From: Taishania sp036758285
Lineage (GTDB): Bacteria > Bacteroidota > Bacteroidia > Flavobacteriales_D > Crocinitomicaceae
Length of the DNA stretch: 64,000 nucleotides
Assembly: GCA_036758285.1 (NCBI GenBank)
Contig: DAIOWV010000004.1
Span: 1 to 64,000 of the forward strand
Direction: 5' to 3'
Positions 26,036 through 35,859 of this stretch are shown here, one piece after another. Position 1 is the first letter of the stretch. The number at the start of each line of letters is the position of its first letter. The notes beneath the pieces were generated by a model. That model saw only the letters and a list, made by a program, of their open reading frames with translations, made no database searches and had not been told where the DNA came from. The position numbers and the translations under genes were made by a program.

Positions 26036-26962
26036 ATGCAAACAGAAAATAGTTTTTTAAACGACTTAAAAAACACTTACCGAACAGGCGGAATGACAAT
26101 AAAATTGATTTTCATCAACATTATTGTCTTTATTTTTATTGGCATCATTGAAGTAATTGCAAGATTACTAGGAGGAACAATCGGAAATATCCTTATGTAT
26201 AGTGTTAACTTAGTTTTTGGATTAAAAACATCCCTTAGTCTATTCATTAAATCTCCATGGGGACTATTTACAAACATCTTTACTCATTTTACAATATTAC
26301 ATCTGTTGTTCAATATGATATTTTTGTATAGTATCGGTAAGATTTTCGAACAATTTTTCAGTAGTAAACGATTAGTCTACACTTACATTCTTGGAGGTCT
26401 TTTTGGTGGATTACTTGAATTATTATCCCATTTAATTTTACCTAACCTTCCAGATACAACTGTCATCGGAGCATCTGGTGCAGTTATGGCAATATTGGTC
26501 GCAACCGCTTTCTATCAACCGAAATTAACAGTTTCAATATGGGGGCTTTTCAATTTAAAATTAATCTATCTTGCCCTAATTTTCATATTGATAAACTTAT
26601 ACAACGCTGGAATGGGAACTCAGAATGGCACTGCTTATTTTGCACACTTAGGCGGAGCATTACTAGGCTATCTTTCAGTTCAAAATCCTTTTAGTTCGTC
26701 AAATATTATCAATAGAGGAATTCGAATTGGAGATTCTTTCATAAATCTTTTTAAAAGAAATAAAACAAAAAAAGGAAAATTCAGTTATTCTAAAAAAAGA
26801 GCAACAGAAACACGATTCAAATCTGACGAAGAATACAATGTGAGTGCAAAGCAAAAACAAGAAAAAATTGATGCTATTTTAGATAAAATTTCAAAATCAG
26901 GATACGAGTCTTTATCAAAAAGTGAGAAAGAATTATTGTTCAAACAAAGTAATCAAAAATAA
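26036..26962 (+). CDS. Rhomboid family intramembrane serine protease (second of two)
   Basis: 308 residues. The catalytic Ser lies in IGASGAVMAILVATAF (about residue 145) and the His in FAHLGGALLGYL (about 205). The HLLFNMIFLYSIGKIFEQFF segment (about residues 88-107) is the conserved loop. After the last membrane helix comes a basic cytoplasmic tail of about 85 residues with many Lys and Arg. The two adjacent rhomboids share only motifs, so this is an old duplication. It is followed 3 bases later by the EEP-family gene. Confidence 0.93.
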   Translation: MQTENSFLNDLKNTYRTGGMTIKLIFINIIVFIFIGIIEVIARLLGGTIGNILMYSVNLVFGLKTSLSLFIKSPWGLFTNIFTHFTILHLLFNMIFLYSIGKIFEQFFSSKRLVYTYILGGLFGGLLELLSHLILPNLPDTTVIGASGAVMAILVATAFYQPKLTVSIWGLFNLKLIYLALIFILINLYNAGMGTQNGTAYFAHLGGALLGYLSVQNPFSSSNIINRGIRIGDSFINLFKRNKTKKGKFSYSKKRATETRFKSDEEYNVSAKQKQEKIDAILDKISKSGYESLSKSEKELLFKQSNQK

Positions 26963-26965
26963 CAA

Positions 26966-28072
26966 GTGTCAAGCTATTTGAAGAAAATATTTCGATTTTC
27001 AAATGCGATGAGAATAACATCAATTGTTCTTATTGCTTCACTTCTTATTGCTTACACAACACCTTTAATTCATCCAGAAAATCTTTGGATATTACCTTTT
27101 TTCGGACTTGCATATCCCATACTTATTTTCGTAACCCTTTTGACGATTATTTATTGGATTCTTCTGAAATCAGCTAAATGGAGTATCACATTACTTCTCA
27201 TATTAATGGCAGGATATTCGTATTTCTTCAGGCTTTTTGCATATGGTTCAGAGCTACAAATACCTGAAAATACTCAAACAAGCATAAAAGTACTTTCAAA
27301 TAATGTTCAGATTTTTGATCTTTACAATGAAAACAAAGAACAAAAATTTACCACAAGAGATAGCATTTTCAATTATGCAATTTCACAAGAACCCGACATT
27401 GTTTGTTTTCAGGAATTCTACAATAAAGACAACCCTACAACATTTCCTACAGCTGACTTATTTAAAACAAAATTTGGAGCAGTTGACTATCACCAGCGAT
27501 ATATCTACAAAAAAGTTGGACGCCAACATTTTGGAATCACCTTGTTTTCTAGACTACCAATAATTGCCAAGGGTGATGTTATTTTCGAAACAGAAGATGA
27601 TCAAAATTATAATTTTTGTATCTATGCTGATGTTGTAAAAAACCTAGACACATTTAGAATATACAACGTTCATTTACAATCTTTTAGAATCAGTAAAATT
27701 CAAGATGACTCTGTAAAAACCGAATTAATAAAAGGGGTTGTCAACAAACTAAGAACAGCCTACCCCAAACGTGCAGATCAAGCAATTAGAATCAATGAAC
27801 ACATAAACAATTCACCTTTCCCTGTGATCGTTTGTGGCGATTTTAATGACACACCTGTTTCTTTTGTATACAATCAATTTCACCAACACCTCACTGACGC
27901 ATTCTTAAGTTGTGGATCTGGAATAGGTTCGACTTATGTTGGAAAATTACCTGCTGGGCGAATTGATTACATCTTTCATTCACCAGAACTAGTTTCAAGT
28001 AATTTTAATATTCAAAAAAATACATTTAGCGATCATCGTGCAATTTCATGCGTGGTAAGTAAAGTAAAATAA
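26966..28072 (+). CDS. Membrane-anchored endonuclease/exonuclease/phosphatase family protein
   Basis: 368 residues. Three membrane helices fill the first 95 residues; the rest is an EEP (DNase I-like) domain. Metal and catalytic motifs are visible: LSNNVQIFD (about 113-121), DIVCFQEF with the metal-binding Glu, VHLQSF, CGDFNDTP (Asp and Asn), and the terminal SDHRAIS. Members act on nucleic acid, phosphoinositides or other phosphodiesters; the substrate cannot be told. Start is GTG 26966, three bases after the rhomboid stop; ATG 27008 is an alternative. It belongs to the mutL-rhomboid operon. Confidence 0.88.
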   Translation: MSSYLKKIFRFSNAMRITSIVLIASLLIAYTTPLIHPENLWILPFFGLAYPILIFVTLLTIIYWILLKSAKWSITLLLILMAGYSYFFRLFAYGSELQIPENTQTSIKVLSNNVQIFDLYNENKEQKFTTRDSIFNYAISQEPDIVCFQEFYNKDNPTTFPTADLFKTKFGAVDYHQRYIYKKVGRQHFGITLFSRLPIIAKGDVIFETEDDQNYNFCIYADVVKNLDTFRIYNVHLQSFRISKIQDDSVKTELIKGVVNKLRTAYPKRADQAIRINEHINNSPFPVIVCGDFNDTPVSFVYNQFHQHLTDAFLSCGSGIGSTYVGKLPAGRIDYIFHSPELVSSNFNIQKNTFSDHRAISCVVSKVK

Positions 28073-28073
28073 T

Positions 28074-28805
28074 ATGAGTGAAGGAGAATTAACACGAATT
28101 AATAAGTATTTAAGTGAAATTGGTTTCTGTTCCAGAAGAGCTGCTGATAAATTAATTGAGGAAGGCCGTGTAAAAATCAATGGAGTCATTCCTGAAATGG
28201 GAACTAAAGTTGGAAAAGAAGATCAAATTCATGTTGATGGAAAGCTAATTCAAGATAGAAAAATAAACCATGTCTACTTGGCTTTCAACAAACCTCGTGG
28301 TATTGTTTGTACAACTGACACGAAACGTGAAAAAGACAATATTATTGACTTTATGAATTATCCTGAACGAATTTTTCCTGTTGGTCGTCTAGATAAAGCA
28401 AGTGAAGGCTTAATTATTATGACAAATGATGGTGACATTGTCAACAAAATACTTCGTGCCCGTAATAATCACGAAAAAGAATACATCGTCAGAGTTGACA
28501 TGCCAATTACTCAAAGTTTTCTTGAAAAAATGAGAGCTGGTGTTCCAATTTTAGATACCGTCACAAGAGAATGTAAAGTAGAACAATTAGATCGCTTTAA
28601 GTTCAGAATAATACTTACACAAGGATTAAATAGACAGATTCGTCGCATGTGCGAATACCTAGGCTATGAGGTTAAAAGCTTGAAAAGAATTAGAATTATG
28701 AATATTCACCTTGATATCCCAACAGGTCATTACAGAGATTTCACTATTGAAGAACTTAACACTTTAAATCAACTTTGTTCAAACTCAATTTCGACAGAAA
28801 GTTAA
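28074..28805 (+). CDS. rluF: 23S rRNA pseudouridine synthase RluF
   Basis: 243 residues. An S4 RNA-binding domain (residues about 6-60, TRINKYLSEIGFCSRRAADKLIEEGRV) precedes the RsuA/RluF catalytic domain with the conserved GRLDKASEGLIIMTNDG, in which the Asp is the nucleophile, and QGLNRQIRRMCEYLGYEV. The segment LAFNKPRGIVCTTDTKREKDNIIDF is typical of RluF, which modifies U2604 in 23S rRNA. It starts one base after the preceding stop codon, so it is the last gene of the plus-strand run. Its stop lies 3 bases from the convergent ddl stop. Confidence 0.93.
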   Translation: MSEGELTRINKYLSEIGFCSRRAADKLIEEGRVKINGVIPEMGTKVGKEDQIHVDGKLIQDRKINHVYLAFNKPRGIVCTTDTKREKDNIIDFMNYPERIFPVGRLDKASEGLIIMTNDGDIVNKILRARNNHEKEYIVRVDMPITQSFLEKMRAGVPILDTVTRECKVEQLDRFKFRIILTQGLNRQIRRMCEYLGYEVKSLKRIRIMNIHLDIPTGHYRDFTIEELNTLNQLCSNSISTES

Positions 28806-28808
28806 AGT

Positions 28809-29782
28809 TTACTTTTTTATTTCATAAGAAATAATCCCTGTCCAAAAATCTTTAAGAGAAATATTTTGATGTTTTAGCATTCTTGGAACTAAANNNNNNN
28901 NNNNNNNNNNNNNNNNGGAGTTGTATTCACCTCAATAACGTAAGGTTCTCCATTTACAATCATGAAATCAATTCGAGCAATTGATCGTAAACGAAGAATT
29001 CCGTACACTCGTTTTGCAATTTCTTGAACTTTTAAAGTATAATCTTCTGAAATTCTAGCTGGTACAATCTCTTGTGATTTACCCAAATACTTTGCTTCAT
29101 AATCAAAAAATTCATTCTCGCTTACAATTTCCGCTAATGGTAGAGCGTGAATTCCCCTTTCGTTTTGATAAACACCACAAGTAACTTCAGTACCATCTAA
29201 AAATGATTCAATAACAACACTATTACCTTCGTTAAATGCTTTTTCTAATGCCGCAGTTAAATCCTCCGATTTATTAACTCTCGAAATTCCATAACTTGAA
29301 CCAGAATCACATGGTTTAACAAACAATGGCAACCCAAGAGAATCAACGATTGACGAATTATCAATGGCGTCACCTTTTAAAATAAGTTTCGAAGCTGCTA
29401 CATTTACTCCGAACCCTTTAAGAAATTGATTGCAATACCATTTATCAAATGATAATTCAGAGGCCAATGTTCCTGAGTTAATGTATGGGATTTCATGCAT
29501 ATCAAACATTGCTTGCAATCGACCATTTTCACCTGGGTTTCCATGCGTATAAATCAAATACAAATCTAAATCAATCCATTCAGAATCTGCACGAAATCCT
29601 TTTTCAAGCAAATCTATTTCATAAGAAAAACCTTTCCAATCAGCTTTACAATTCCTCTTATTCAAATCAATCCGAACTGGAGTATAATCATCCGGAAAAT
29701 TTGCTATAATTGTTGCAGCACTTTTTAATGATATTTCATATTCGGAAGAAAATCCTCCACAGATTACGCCAATTCGTTTCAT
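28809..29782 (-). CDS. ddl: D-alanine--D-alanine ligase (interrupted by an N gap)
   Basis: Ddl joins two D-Ala for peptidoglycan, using ATP in the cytoplasm. The ATP-grasp fold is clear: CGGFSSEYEISLKSA at the start, THGNPGENGRLQAMFDMHEIPY, the ATP-binding LFVKPCDSGSSYGISRV, and the metal-binding FMIVNGEPYVIEVNTT. The frame stops in the N run at 28894-28916 but resumes beyond it: reading minus strand from 28891 gives VPRMLKHQNISLKDFWTGII and a stop at 28809. Homologues carry PGMTxxSLVP here, which needs 18 bases, so the 23 N are 5 too many and the gene is otherwise intact (about 322 residues). Confidence 0.93.
28894..28916. other. Assembly gap inside ddl (23 N)
   Basis: Frames on both sides of the gap join only if its length is a multiple of 3; the missing conserved loop needs about 18 bases. 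Confidence 0.9.
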
Positions 29783-29870
29783 TTGTTATGATTTTAAATC
29801 AAATGTAAAATGAATGTCAACCTAAGTTGCAATCACATAAAAAAACTTATTATCCTATTGATGTTGACAA

Positions 29871-31067
29871 CTAAGAATTAGAAGAGATATTCGTTTCCTT
29901 TCCAAACTGTCTATGAGAAAACATAACAGCTAAAAACGCAAACAAAATCAATGACAAAAATGTTCCAACAAAAAGAGTATAATCAATTGTTCCAGCAATA
30001 ATTTCCTTTGTAGCTAAAACAACATTTACAACAGGTATAAATGCTGTCTGGATGGAATATTCAATTCCAGGCAACATTCCAATCATCGCGGGCAACAACA
30101 TCGCTAAATTTAATGGAGTCATAATACTTTGTGCTTCTTTAAATGATTTAGCATAAACAGTTATCGGAATCATTAATCCAGCAAAAAATACAATTAGAGG
30201 CACAACAAGAGCAAACATCATTCCAATTGTTTGAGAAGAAAAAACAGAATCTAAAACGACTGTAATTTGATGCATTTTTTCACCAGAAAGTAAATTCTGA
30301 GTAGTAAAAAACAAACCTCCAAGTGCAAATGTAGACGCAAGAAGCCCACTTAGAACAACAACACCCATCTTACCTGCCAAAATTTTCCATCTCAACACTG
30401 GAGTCGTCAACAAAGTCTCAACTGTTCCACGTTCTTTTTCTCCTGTAAACAAATCAATAGCAGGATACATACAACCTAAAAAACCAAAAATAATAAATAT
30501 GTAAGGAATCATACCTCCTGCAACTTTTCCAAGCATCTCTTGATTTGAAGCCACATTGGATGCCCCAATTTCTATAGCGGAAAATAATGATTCGTCGATT
30601 TTTAAAGAATCTAATCGCTGTTTAGAAACAATCTTATTATACGCTGTAATCCTATCCTCCAAACGCTTTTTATATCCCAAATCTGTTGCATCATAAATAA
30701 TTGTCACTTTAGCATTTTTATTATCTGCAATCGTTTGATCAAAATCATTTTCAAAAAACAATCCTAGTTCAATTTTATCATCTCTAATTGCTTTATTAAT
30801 TTGAGAAGTATCTTGAAATTGTTTCCATTCAAATTTTCCAATTTCTTTTGTGGGTAATTTTAGGTTTTTAATCAATTCATTATCTTCTCCTATATAACCA
30901 ACAATTAAGGTTTTAGCTGCGCTTTTCTCTTCGATACTATTTGTAAACGAAGTCATTAATTTAAAAATTAAAGGAAACATAAGAGTCGGTATAATAATCA
31001 TTACAAGTAATGTTCGGCGGTCTCTTAATGTATCTAATAATTCTTTCTTAAATATTGTAAAAATCAT
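29871..31067 (-). CDS. ABC-2 type transporter permease (NatB-like)
   Basis: 398 residues. An N-terminal helix in the family context FKKELLDTLRDRRTLLVMIIIP, then an extracytoplasmic domain of about 150 residues, then five to six membrane helices. The segment GEKERGTVETLLTTPV is the cytoplasmic coupling region of ABC-2 exporters. It follows the ATPase gene by 30 bases, giving a two-component exporter. NatAB of Bacillus exports sodium and is the closest described relative by layout; related pairs export other compounds, so the substrate is uncertain. Confidence 0.88.
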   Translation of the reverse strand: MIFTIFKKELLDTLRDRRTLLVMIIIPTLMFPLIFKLMTSFTNSIEEKSAAKTLIVGYIGEDNELIKNLKLPTKEIGKFEWKQFQDTSQINKAIRDDKIELGLFFENDFDQTIADNKNAKVTIIYDATDLGYKKRLEDRITAYNKIVSKQRLDSLKIDESLFSAIEIGASNVASNQEMLGKVAGGMIPYIFIIFGFLGCMYPAIDLFTGEKERGTVETLLTTPVLRWKILAGKMGVVVLSGLLASTFALGGLFFTTQNLLSGEKMHQITVVLDSVFSSQTIGMMFALVVPLIVFFAGLMIPITVYAKSFKEAQSIMTPLNLAMLLPAMIGMLPGIEYSIQTAFIPVVNVVLATKEIIAGTIDYTLFVGTFLSLILFAFLAVMFSHRQFGKETNISSNS

Positions 31068-31097
31068 AATGTATATCTTCTTATATAAATGTTAGGA

Positions 31098-31859
31098 CTA
31101 TCCCTGCTTAACTATTCGAATGAACTCAGCAGTTAAAGATTCTTCTTGTTTATTTTCTATAAATTGCTCCTTTGTTCCATCAAACAGCATTTTACCTTTA
31201 TGTATAATACCAATATCATCACTAAGCAAATCAACTTCTGACATAATATGACTTGAAAATATTACTGTTTTACCTTGGGTCTTACAATCTCTGATCAATT
31301 GAATGATATTTTCAGATGCTATAACATCAAGCCCGCTAGTAGGTTCATCAAAAACAATCACTTCAGGGTCATGAATCATTGTCCTTGTTATTGAAACCTT
31401 CTGTTTCATACCTGTACTTAATTTCGCTATTCGTTTATTAGCAAACTCGTGCATATCTAACACATCATATAAACGTTTTTTTCTTGCCTCAAACGTAGAC
31501 TTATCCACGCCATATAAATCAGCAAAATATTTAACTAATTCATTTGGAGTTAATCGACCATACAATCCCGCAGAGCCTGTTAAAAAACCTATTTTTCTTC
31601 TTGCTTCTTGTGGGGATTTAACAGCATCAACACCTGCTATTTCAATGTGACCCGAAGTCGGTTTGAAAATTGTAGAAATCATTCTCAATGTCGTTGTTTT
31701 CCCAGCTCCATTGGGTCCTAACAGAGAATAAATGCGACCAGGTTCACACTCAAAGCTAACATCCTTAACAGCAATTGCCTTTTTATCCGTTGTTGCCAAC
31801 TCTTTACGTTGTTTGGAATTTAGCAAAAACTCTTTGTATAAATTTTCAACTTTAATCAT
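31098..31859 (-). CDS. ABC transporter ATP-binding protein (NatA-like)
   Basis: 253 residues from ATG 31859 (MIKVENLYKEF), preferred over the start at 31895 because family members begin here. Walker A is GPNGAGKTTT, the ABC signature LSTGMKQKVSI, Walker B VIVFDEPTSGLDV, and the switch His lies in SSHIMSEVD. It powers the adjacent permease. The pair forms a minus-strand operon; its direction is divergent from the T9SS protein gene at 31988. No exact -7 element is seen; TATTTTTA upstream of the start is a one-mismatch candidate. Confidence 0.92.
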   Translation of the reverse strand: MIKVENLYKEFLLNSKQRKELATTDKKAIAVKDVSFECEPGRIYSLLGPNGAGKTTTLRMISTIFKPTSGHIEIAGVDAVKSPQEARRKIGFLTGSAGLYGRLTPNELVKYFADLYGVDKSTFEARKKRLYDVLDMHEFANKRIAKLSTGMKQKVSITRTMIHDPEVIVFDEPTSGLDVIASENIIQLIRDCKTQGKTVIFSSHIMSEVDLLSDDIGIIHKGKMLFDGTKEQFIENKQEESLTAEFIRIVKQG

Positions 31860-31952
31860 GTTATAAAAATAATACATTTTATCTTTAATTAGCAATGATT
31901 ATCGTTTTACATTAAAAATGTTAATTTTATTAGCTTTAATTATTTTTTAACA

Positions 31953-31960
31953 TATATTTG
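31953..31960 (+). promoter_or_regulatory. -7 element of the T9SS protein gene at 31988
   Basis: TATATTTG matches TAnnTTTG, 27 bases before the ATG. Confidence 0.6.
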
Positions 31961-31987
31961 TTGGATTAAGAACATAAAAAACTAAAC

Positions 31988-33280
31988 ATGAAAAAAATTT
32001 ACTTTATGGTTGCTTCTTTATTTATGGGAGTAACTTCTTTTGCTCAATCCAATTTAGGATTTGAAACTTTTACAAGTGGTCATCCTAGCAACTGGGGATT
32101 GTACACTGCTGAAGCAATGAATATCAATACATTAGTAGCTACATCTGGTGGTACAGCAACAGCAACTCCAGTGACACAATCAACTCCAGCTGCTGAAGGA
32201 AGTTCTGCTGCAAAATTAACAAGCTTTACATTATCAGGAGCTACCAACACTAGTCACAATGGTGATTATGCCGGCCATCTGTCTCAATTATTTCCTATAC
32301 TAACAAAAATTAACTCAGTTTCTTACCAATTCAAGTCAACAATTGGTGCGACTGACTCTGCAATGGTTTTCGTTGAAGTATATAACAACAATGGATCTTT
32401 GCCTGATAATACAAATATTATTGGACAAGGTCGTTCATTTATAAAAGGGAATAACACACAATGGACAAGTGGAACAGTTACTGTTAATTACTTTAATGCA
32501 GATGCTCCACAATCTGCAAGAATCGTTATCGTATCAAGTGGTGGTGATATTTTTCAATCACTTGCTCCTGTAGTACCTGGATCTATTCTTGAAATTGATG
32601 ATATCACTATACAATATAGCACTACAGCACCAGCTGGAAATGTTACAAATGTTGTTGCAACAGATATCGCTAATAATGATAATGGTTCAGATTTACAAGT
32701 AACTTTTGATATTCCAGCGACTGAAACTGCTGATGTTGATAAATATTACGCTGCTGTATTTGCTCCTGGACTTACTCCTGGTATGTTAACTACTCCTGGA
32801 GATTTCTTTGAAAATGCTGGAATTGAAATAACACCAAATGGAAGCTCTCAAACAATCACTTTTGATGCAACAGAAGTTTATTACTATGTTTCTGGTAGTA
32901 GTTTAGCTTTTGCTCCAATTGAAAATGACATTCCTTTGGTAGTTTGGATTTACGTTAAAGCAAAAGCAGGAAAAGAAGACGTTTACAAAGCATCTAATCA
33001 AATTACTTTAACTAGCCCATTATCAGTTGCTGGTTTCATTAAAGAAGATGTTAAAGTTTTCCCTAACCCAGCTACAGATGTTTTAAACGTAGAATTTGGA
33101 ACTGAGGCAGTAGTAGGTGTTAACATTATTGATTTGAATGGTCAGGTAATTTCTAACAACACAATCTCAAACGGAACTGCAAAGGTTAATGTTTCTAACC
33201 TTCAGTCTGGAATGTACATTTTCCAAGGTTTTGACGTTAATGGAAATGTTTTAAAAACTGATAAGTTTATCAAAAAATAA
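31988..33280 (+). CDS. Secreted protein with T9SS type A sorting domain
   Basis: 430 residues with a signal peptide (1-19, ending SFAQ). The N-terminal part (SNLGFETFTSGHPSNWGLY, with the later ILEIDDITIQY) looks like a jelly-roll carbohydrate-binding type module common in Bacteroidota secreted proteins; this is a structural impression. The C-terminal 75 residues are a T9SS type A sorting domain (VKVFPNPATDVLNVEF, LNGQVI, LQSGMYIFQ, KFIKK), so it should be exported through T9SS and cleaved or anchored at the surface. Own promoter and strong terminator: a single-gene unit. Confidence 0.9.
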   Translation: MKKIYFMVASLFMGVTSFAQSNLGFETFTSGHPSNWGLYTAEAMNINTLVATSGGTATATPVTQSTPAAEGSSAAKLTSFTLSGATNTSHNGDYAGHLSQLFPILTKINSVSYQFKSTIGATDSAMVFVEVYNNNGSLPDNTNIIGQGRSFIKGNNTQWTSGTVTVNYFNADAPQSARIVIVSSGGDIFQSLAPVVPGSILEIDDITIQYSTTAPAGNVTNVVATDIANNDNGSDLQVTFDIPATETADVDKYYAAVFAPGLTPGMLTTPGDFFENAGIEITPNGSSQTITFDATEVYYYVSGSSLAFAPIENDIPLVVWIYVKAKAGKEDVYKASNQITLTSPLSVAGFIKEDVKVFPNPATDVLNVEFGTEAVVGVNIIDLNGQVISNNTISNGTAKVNVSNLQSGMYIFQGFDVNGNVLKTDKFIKK

Positions 33281-33300
33281 TTCCAATTAAGAATAATATT

Positions 33301-33328
33301 AAAGGGAGGCTTTTGCCTCCCTTTTTTT
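33301..33328 (+). terminator. Rho-independent terminator
   Basis: Perfect 10-base arms (33301-33310 and 33315-33324), TTTT loop, T run. Confidence 0.93.
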
Positions 33329-33364
33329 ATCTTATTAAAATTCAATATCTATTATTATTTAATG

Positions 33365-33372
33365 TATATTTG
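33365..33372 (+). promoter_or_regulatory. -7 element of the CorC-like gene
   Basis: TATATTTG, 30 bases before ATG 33403. Confidence 0.6.
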
Positions 33373-33402
33373 TCTCATAACAATTAACGATAGTTTATTT
33401 CA

Positions 33403-34680
33403 ATGGAAATAGTCATAATTATCGCTCTTGTTTTGTTAAATGGTATCTTCTCAATGTCAGAGATGGCCATGGTTTCCTCAAGAAAGTTTAAACTAGAAAG
33501 TGCGAAACGACAAGGTAAGGGCGGCGCAAAAACAGCCTTGGATTTATCTGAAAATCCAACAAAATTCCTTTCAACTGTTCAGATAGGAATAACTTTAATC
33601 GGAATTTTAATAGGGGTTTATAGTGGTGACAACATCAATGACTATGTTTCCGATTTTCTAGCCCAATTCCCACTTTTAAAACCAATTGCACCACAATTAG
33701 GAACTGGATTAGTCGTATTAGGAGTAACTTACCTATCAATTGTACTTGGAGAATTATTACCAAAACGTCTTGGGATGACATTCCCTGAACCAATCGCAAT
33801 ACTCCTGGCAAAACCAATGTATGTATTGTCAATACTAACTTCACCTTTTGTTTGGTTACTAACTGTTTCAAATGATTTACTATTGAGTCTTTTAGGAATT
33901 AAAAAAACAACTGAAAGCCGTGTAACTGAAGAGGAAATAAAATCAATTATTCGAGAAAGCGCTGAAGGTGGTGAAATTCAAGACATTGAACAAGATATAG
34001 TTGAGAGGGTTTTTGAATTAGGTGATCGAAGAGTTAATTCGCTTTTGACTTACAGAAGTGACATAACATTTTTCAACATTGATGATTCCTGGGATAGCAT
34101 AAAAGAAAAGATCAATTCTGACAAACATTCAGCCTATCCAATTGTTGAAAACAACAGTATTGATAATATTTTAGGAATTGTCTTACTAAAGGATTTATTT
34201 GCTCCTATTGTTTCTGGTGAATTGGATTTGAAATCAATCATCAGGGAGCCATTGTATCTTAATGAGAAAACATCTGCCTATCGAGTATTGGAACTATTCA
34301 AACAAGAAAAAATGCACTATGGTATTGTTGTAGATGAGTACGGATCTACCCAAGGTATAGTTACAATGGACGATGTTATGGACGCCTTGGTTGGTGAAGC
34401 AACTGAAATGGATCAGAATGAATATCAAATATTTCAACGAGATGATAATTCCTGGCTTGTTGATGGTCAATATTCAATATTTGATTTTTGTAAATATTTT
34501 GATATTGTGGTTGAAGAAAATGTTCAATCCGAATACTCGACCGTTGCTGGACTAATGATTCATTTAAAAGGAGATTTATTAAATGTTGGAGACGCTATTG
34601 ACTATGAAGAACTAACACTTGAAGTAGTTGATAAAGATGGGCAAAGAATCGACAAAATAATGATAACAAAAGCATCATAA
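33403..34680 (+). CDS. CorC/HlyC family (CNNM-like) membrane protein
   Basis: 425 residues. The first 190 are a DUF21/CNNM membrane domain with about four helices (LLNGIFSMSEMAMVSSRKFKLE, LSTVQIGITLIGILIGVYSG, LGELLPKRLG). Two CBS domains follow (about 210-330), with DEYGSTQGIVTMDDVMDALVGE at the join, then a C-terminal CorC_HlyC domain. Relatives are linked to magnesium or cobalt efflux; older names call them hemolysins. The substrate is not proven here. Single gene with its own promoter and a terminator shared with ilvE. Confidence 0.92.
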   Translation: MEIVIIIALVLLNGIFSMSEMAMVSSRKFKLESAKRQGKGGAKTALDLSENPTKFLSTVQIGITLIGILIGVYSGDNINDYVSDFLAQFPLLKPIAPQLGTGLVVLGVTYLSIVLGELLPKRLGMTFPEPIAILLAKPMYVLSILTSPFVWLLTVSNDLLLSLLGIKKTTESRVTEEEIKSIIRESAEGGEIQDIEQDIVERVFELGDRRVNSLLTYRSDITFFNIDDSWDSIKEKINSDKHSAYPIVENNSIDNILGIVLLKDLFAPIVSGELDLKSIIREPLYLNEKTSAYRVLELFKQEKMHYGIVVDEYGSTQGIVTMDDVMDALVGEATEMDQNEYQIFQRDDNSWLVDGQYSIFDFCKYFDIVVEENVQSEYSTVAGLMIHLKGDLLNVGDAIDYEELTLEVVDKDGQRIDKIMITKAS

Positions 34681-34683
34681 AAT

Positions 34684-34715
34684 AAAAAAGAGAATCAAAA
34701 TTGATTCTCTTTTTT
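34684..34715. terminator. Bidirectional terminator between corC-like gene and ilvE
   Basis: Perfect 15-base arms (34684-34698, 34701-34715) with a 2-base centre; A and T runs on the two sides serve both converging genes. Confidence 0.93.
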
Positions 34716-34730
34716 ATTTATATTTAATTT

Positions 34731-35801
34731 TCAAATGATTGGACACCAACCATCAACATCTTCAACTGTTCCGGCTTTTAATCCATCTAAGTATTGTTTC
34801 ACCTTTTGAGAAAAGGATTCTTTCGTAACTTCAGGCAATAACAAATCACCATTTTGATATCCAATCTTAACAATTGTTGCAATAGTTGCTGCAGTACCAG
34901 CCCCAAAAGCTTCCTCTAAAGTTCCATTATTAGCAGCTGTAACAATTTCTTCTACAGAAACTTTACGCTCTTCAACAGGGATTCCCCATTTTTCTGCTAC
35001 ATCCACGATCGTACGTTTTGTAGTACCTCTTAAAATTGTATCTTCATCTTCTGAAGGGGTAACAAGCGTATCATTAATCATAAAACAAACATTCATTGTT
35101 CCTGATTCTTCAATAAACTTATGCTCTTTTGCATCCGTCCATAAAAGTTGGTGATAACCATTCTCTTGACCTTTTTTTGCTGGATATAATGCTGCTGCAT
35201 AATTACCTGCTGTTTTAGCTCTACCCACACCACCAGTAGCAGCTCGGGTATAATGTTCTTCAATTTTCACATTAACGGGCTGTGAGTAGTATGCACCAAC
35301 AGGACATAAAAATATCATAAAACGATATGTATCTGATGGTTTAATTCCAATAGCCTCATCCGTTGCAAAAATAAATGGTCGAATATATAACGACGATCCT
35401 TTTGCACTTGGAACCCATTGTTTGTCTACCTCTACTATCTTCTTTACTAAATCAACAAATAGATCTTCTTCGAAAGGAGGCATACAAAGTCTTTCGCAAG
35501 ACTCCATAAATCGTTTTGCATTCATTTCTGGTCTAAACAAAACAACTTCACCTGACTCCCTTTTATATGCTTTCATCCCTTCAAATATCGATTGCCCATA
35601 ATGTATTGCGGACATTGCTGGGTGCATTTGAATTGGTCCAAACGGTAAAATTTCTGGCATTTGCCACTCACCATTTTTATAATCCATTACTAACATATGA
35701 TCAGAGAAAACTTTTCCAAACGGAAGATTATCCCAATCTACTTGATTTATCTTAGAAGTTTCGGGGTGAGAAACTCTTATATCTATAATTTCTTGTTTCA
35801 T
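34731..35801 (-). CDS. ilvE: Branched-chain amino acid aminotransferase
   Basis: 356 residues, a fold-type IV PLP enzyme. It moves the amino group between glutamate and the keto acids of Leu, Ile and Val. The PLP-lysine sits in GVGRAKTAGNYAAALYPAKK (about residues 192-211). GQSIFEGMKAYKRESGEVVLFRPEMNAKR near the N-terminus, EESGTMNVCFM and the GTTKRTIVDVA phosphate-binding turn are family signatures. The length and layout match the eukaryote-like BCAT group usual in Bacteroidota. It is cytoplasmic, and no other branched-chain biosynthesis gene is near. Confidence 0.95.
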   Translation of the reverse strand: MKQEIIDIRVSHPETSKINQVDWDNLPFGKVFSDHMLVMDYKNGEWQMPEILPFGPIQMHPAMSAIHYGQSIFEGMKAYKRESGEVVLFRPEMNAKRFMESCERLCMPPFEEDLFVDLVKKIVEVDKQWVPSAKGSSLYIRPFIFATDEAIGIKPSDTYRFMIFLCPVGAYYSQPVNVKIEEHYTRAATGGVGRAKTAGNYAAALYPAKKGQENGYHQLLWTDAKEHKFIEESGTMNVCFMINDTLVTPSEDEDTILRGTTKRTIVDVAEKWGIPVEERKVSVEEIVTAANNGTLEEAFGAGTAATIATIVKIGYQNGDLLLPEVTKESFSQKVKQYLDGLKAGTVEDVDGWCPII

Positions 35802-35819
35802 AATTACTCTCGATTGTTA

Positions 35820-35827
35820 CAAATATA
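35820..35827 (-). promoter_or_regulatory. -7 element of ilvE
   Basis: On the minus strand TATATTTG, 18 bases before ATG 35801. Confidence 0.6.
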
Positions 35828-35859
35828 CTAAAATAATGAGATGTTTAAAAATGCATTCG

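Noticed and set aside
28894..28916. ddl considered a truncated pseudogene
   Set aside because: The missing C-terminus is found on the other side of the N run in the family pattern.
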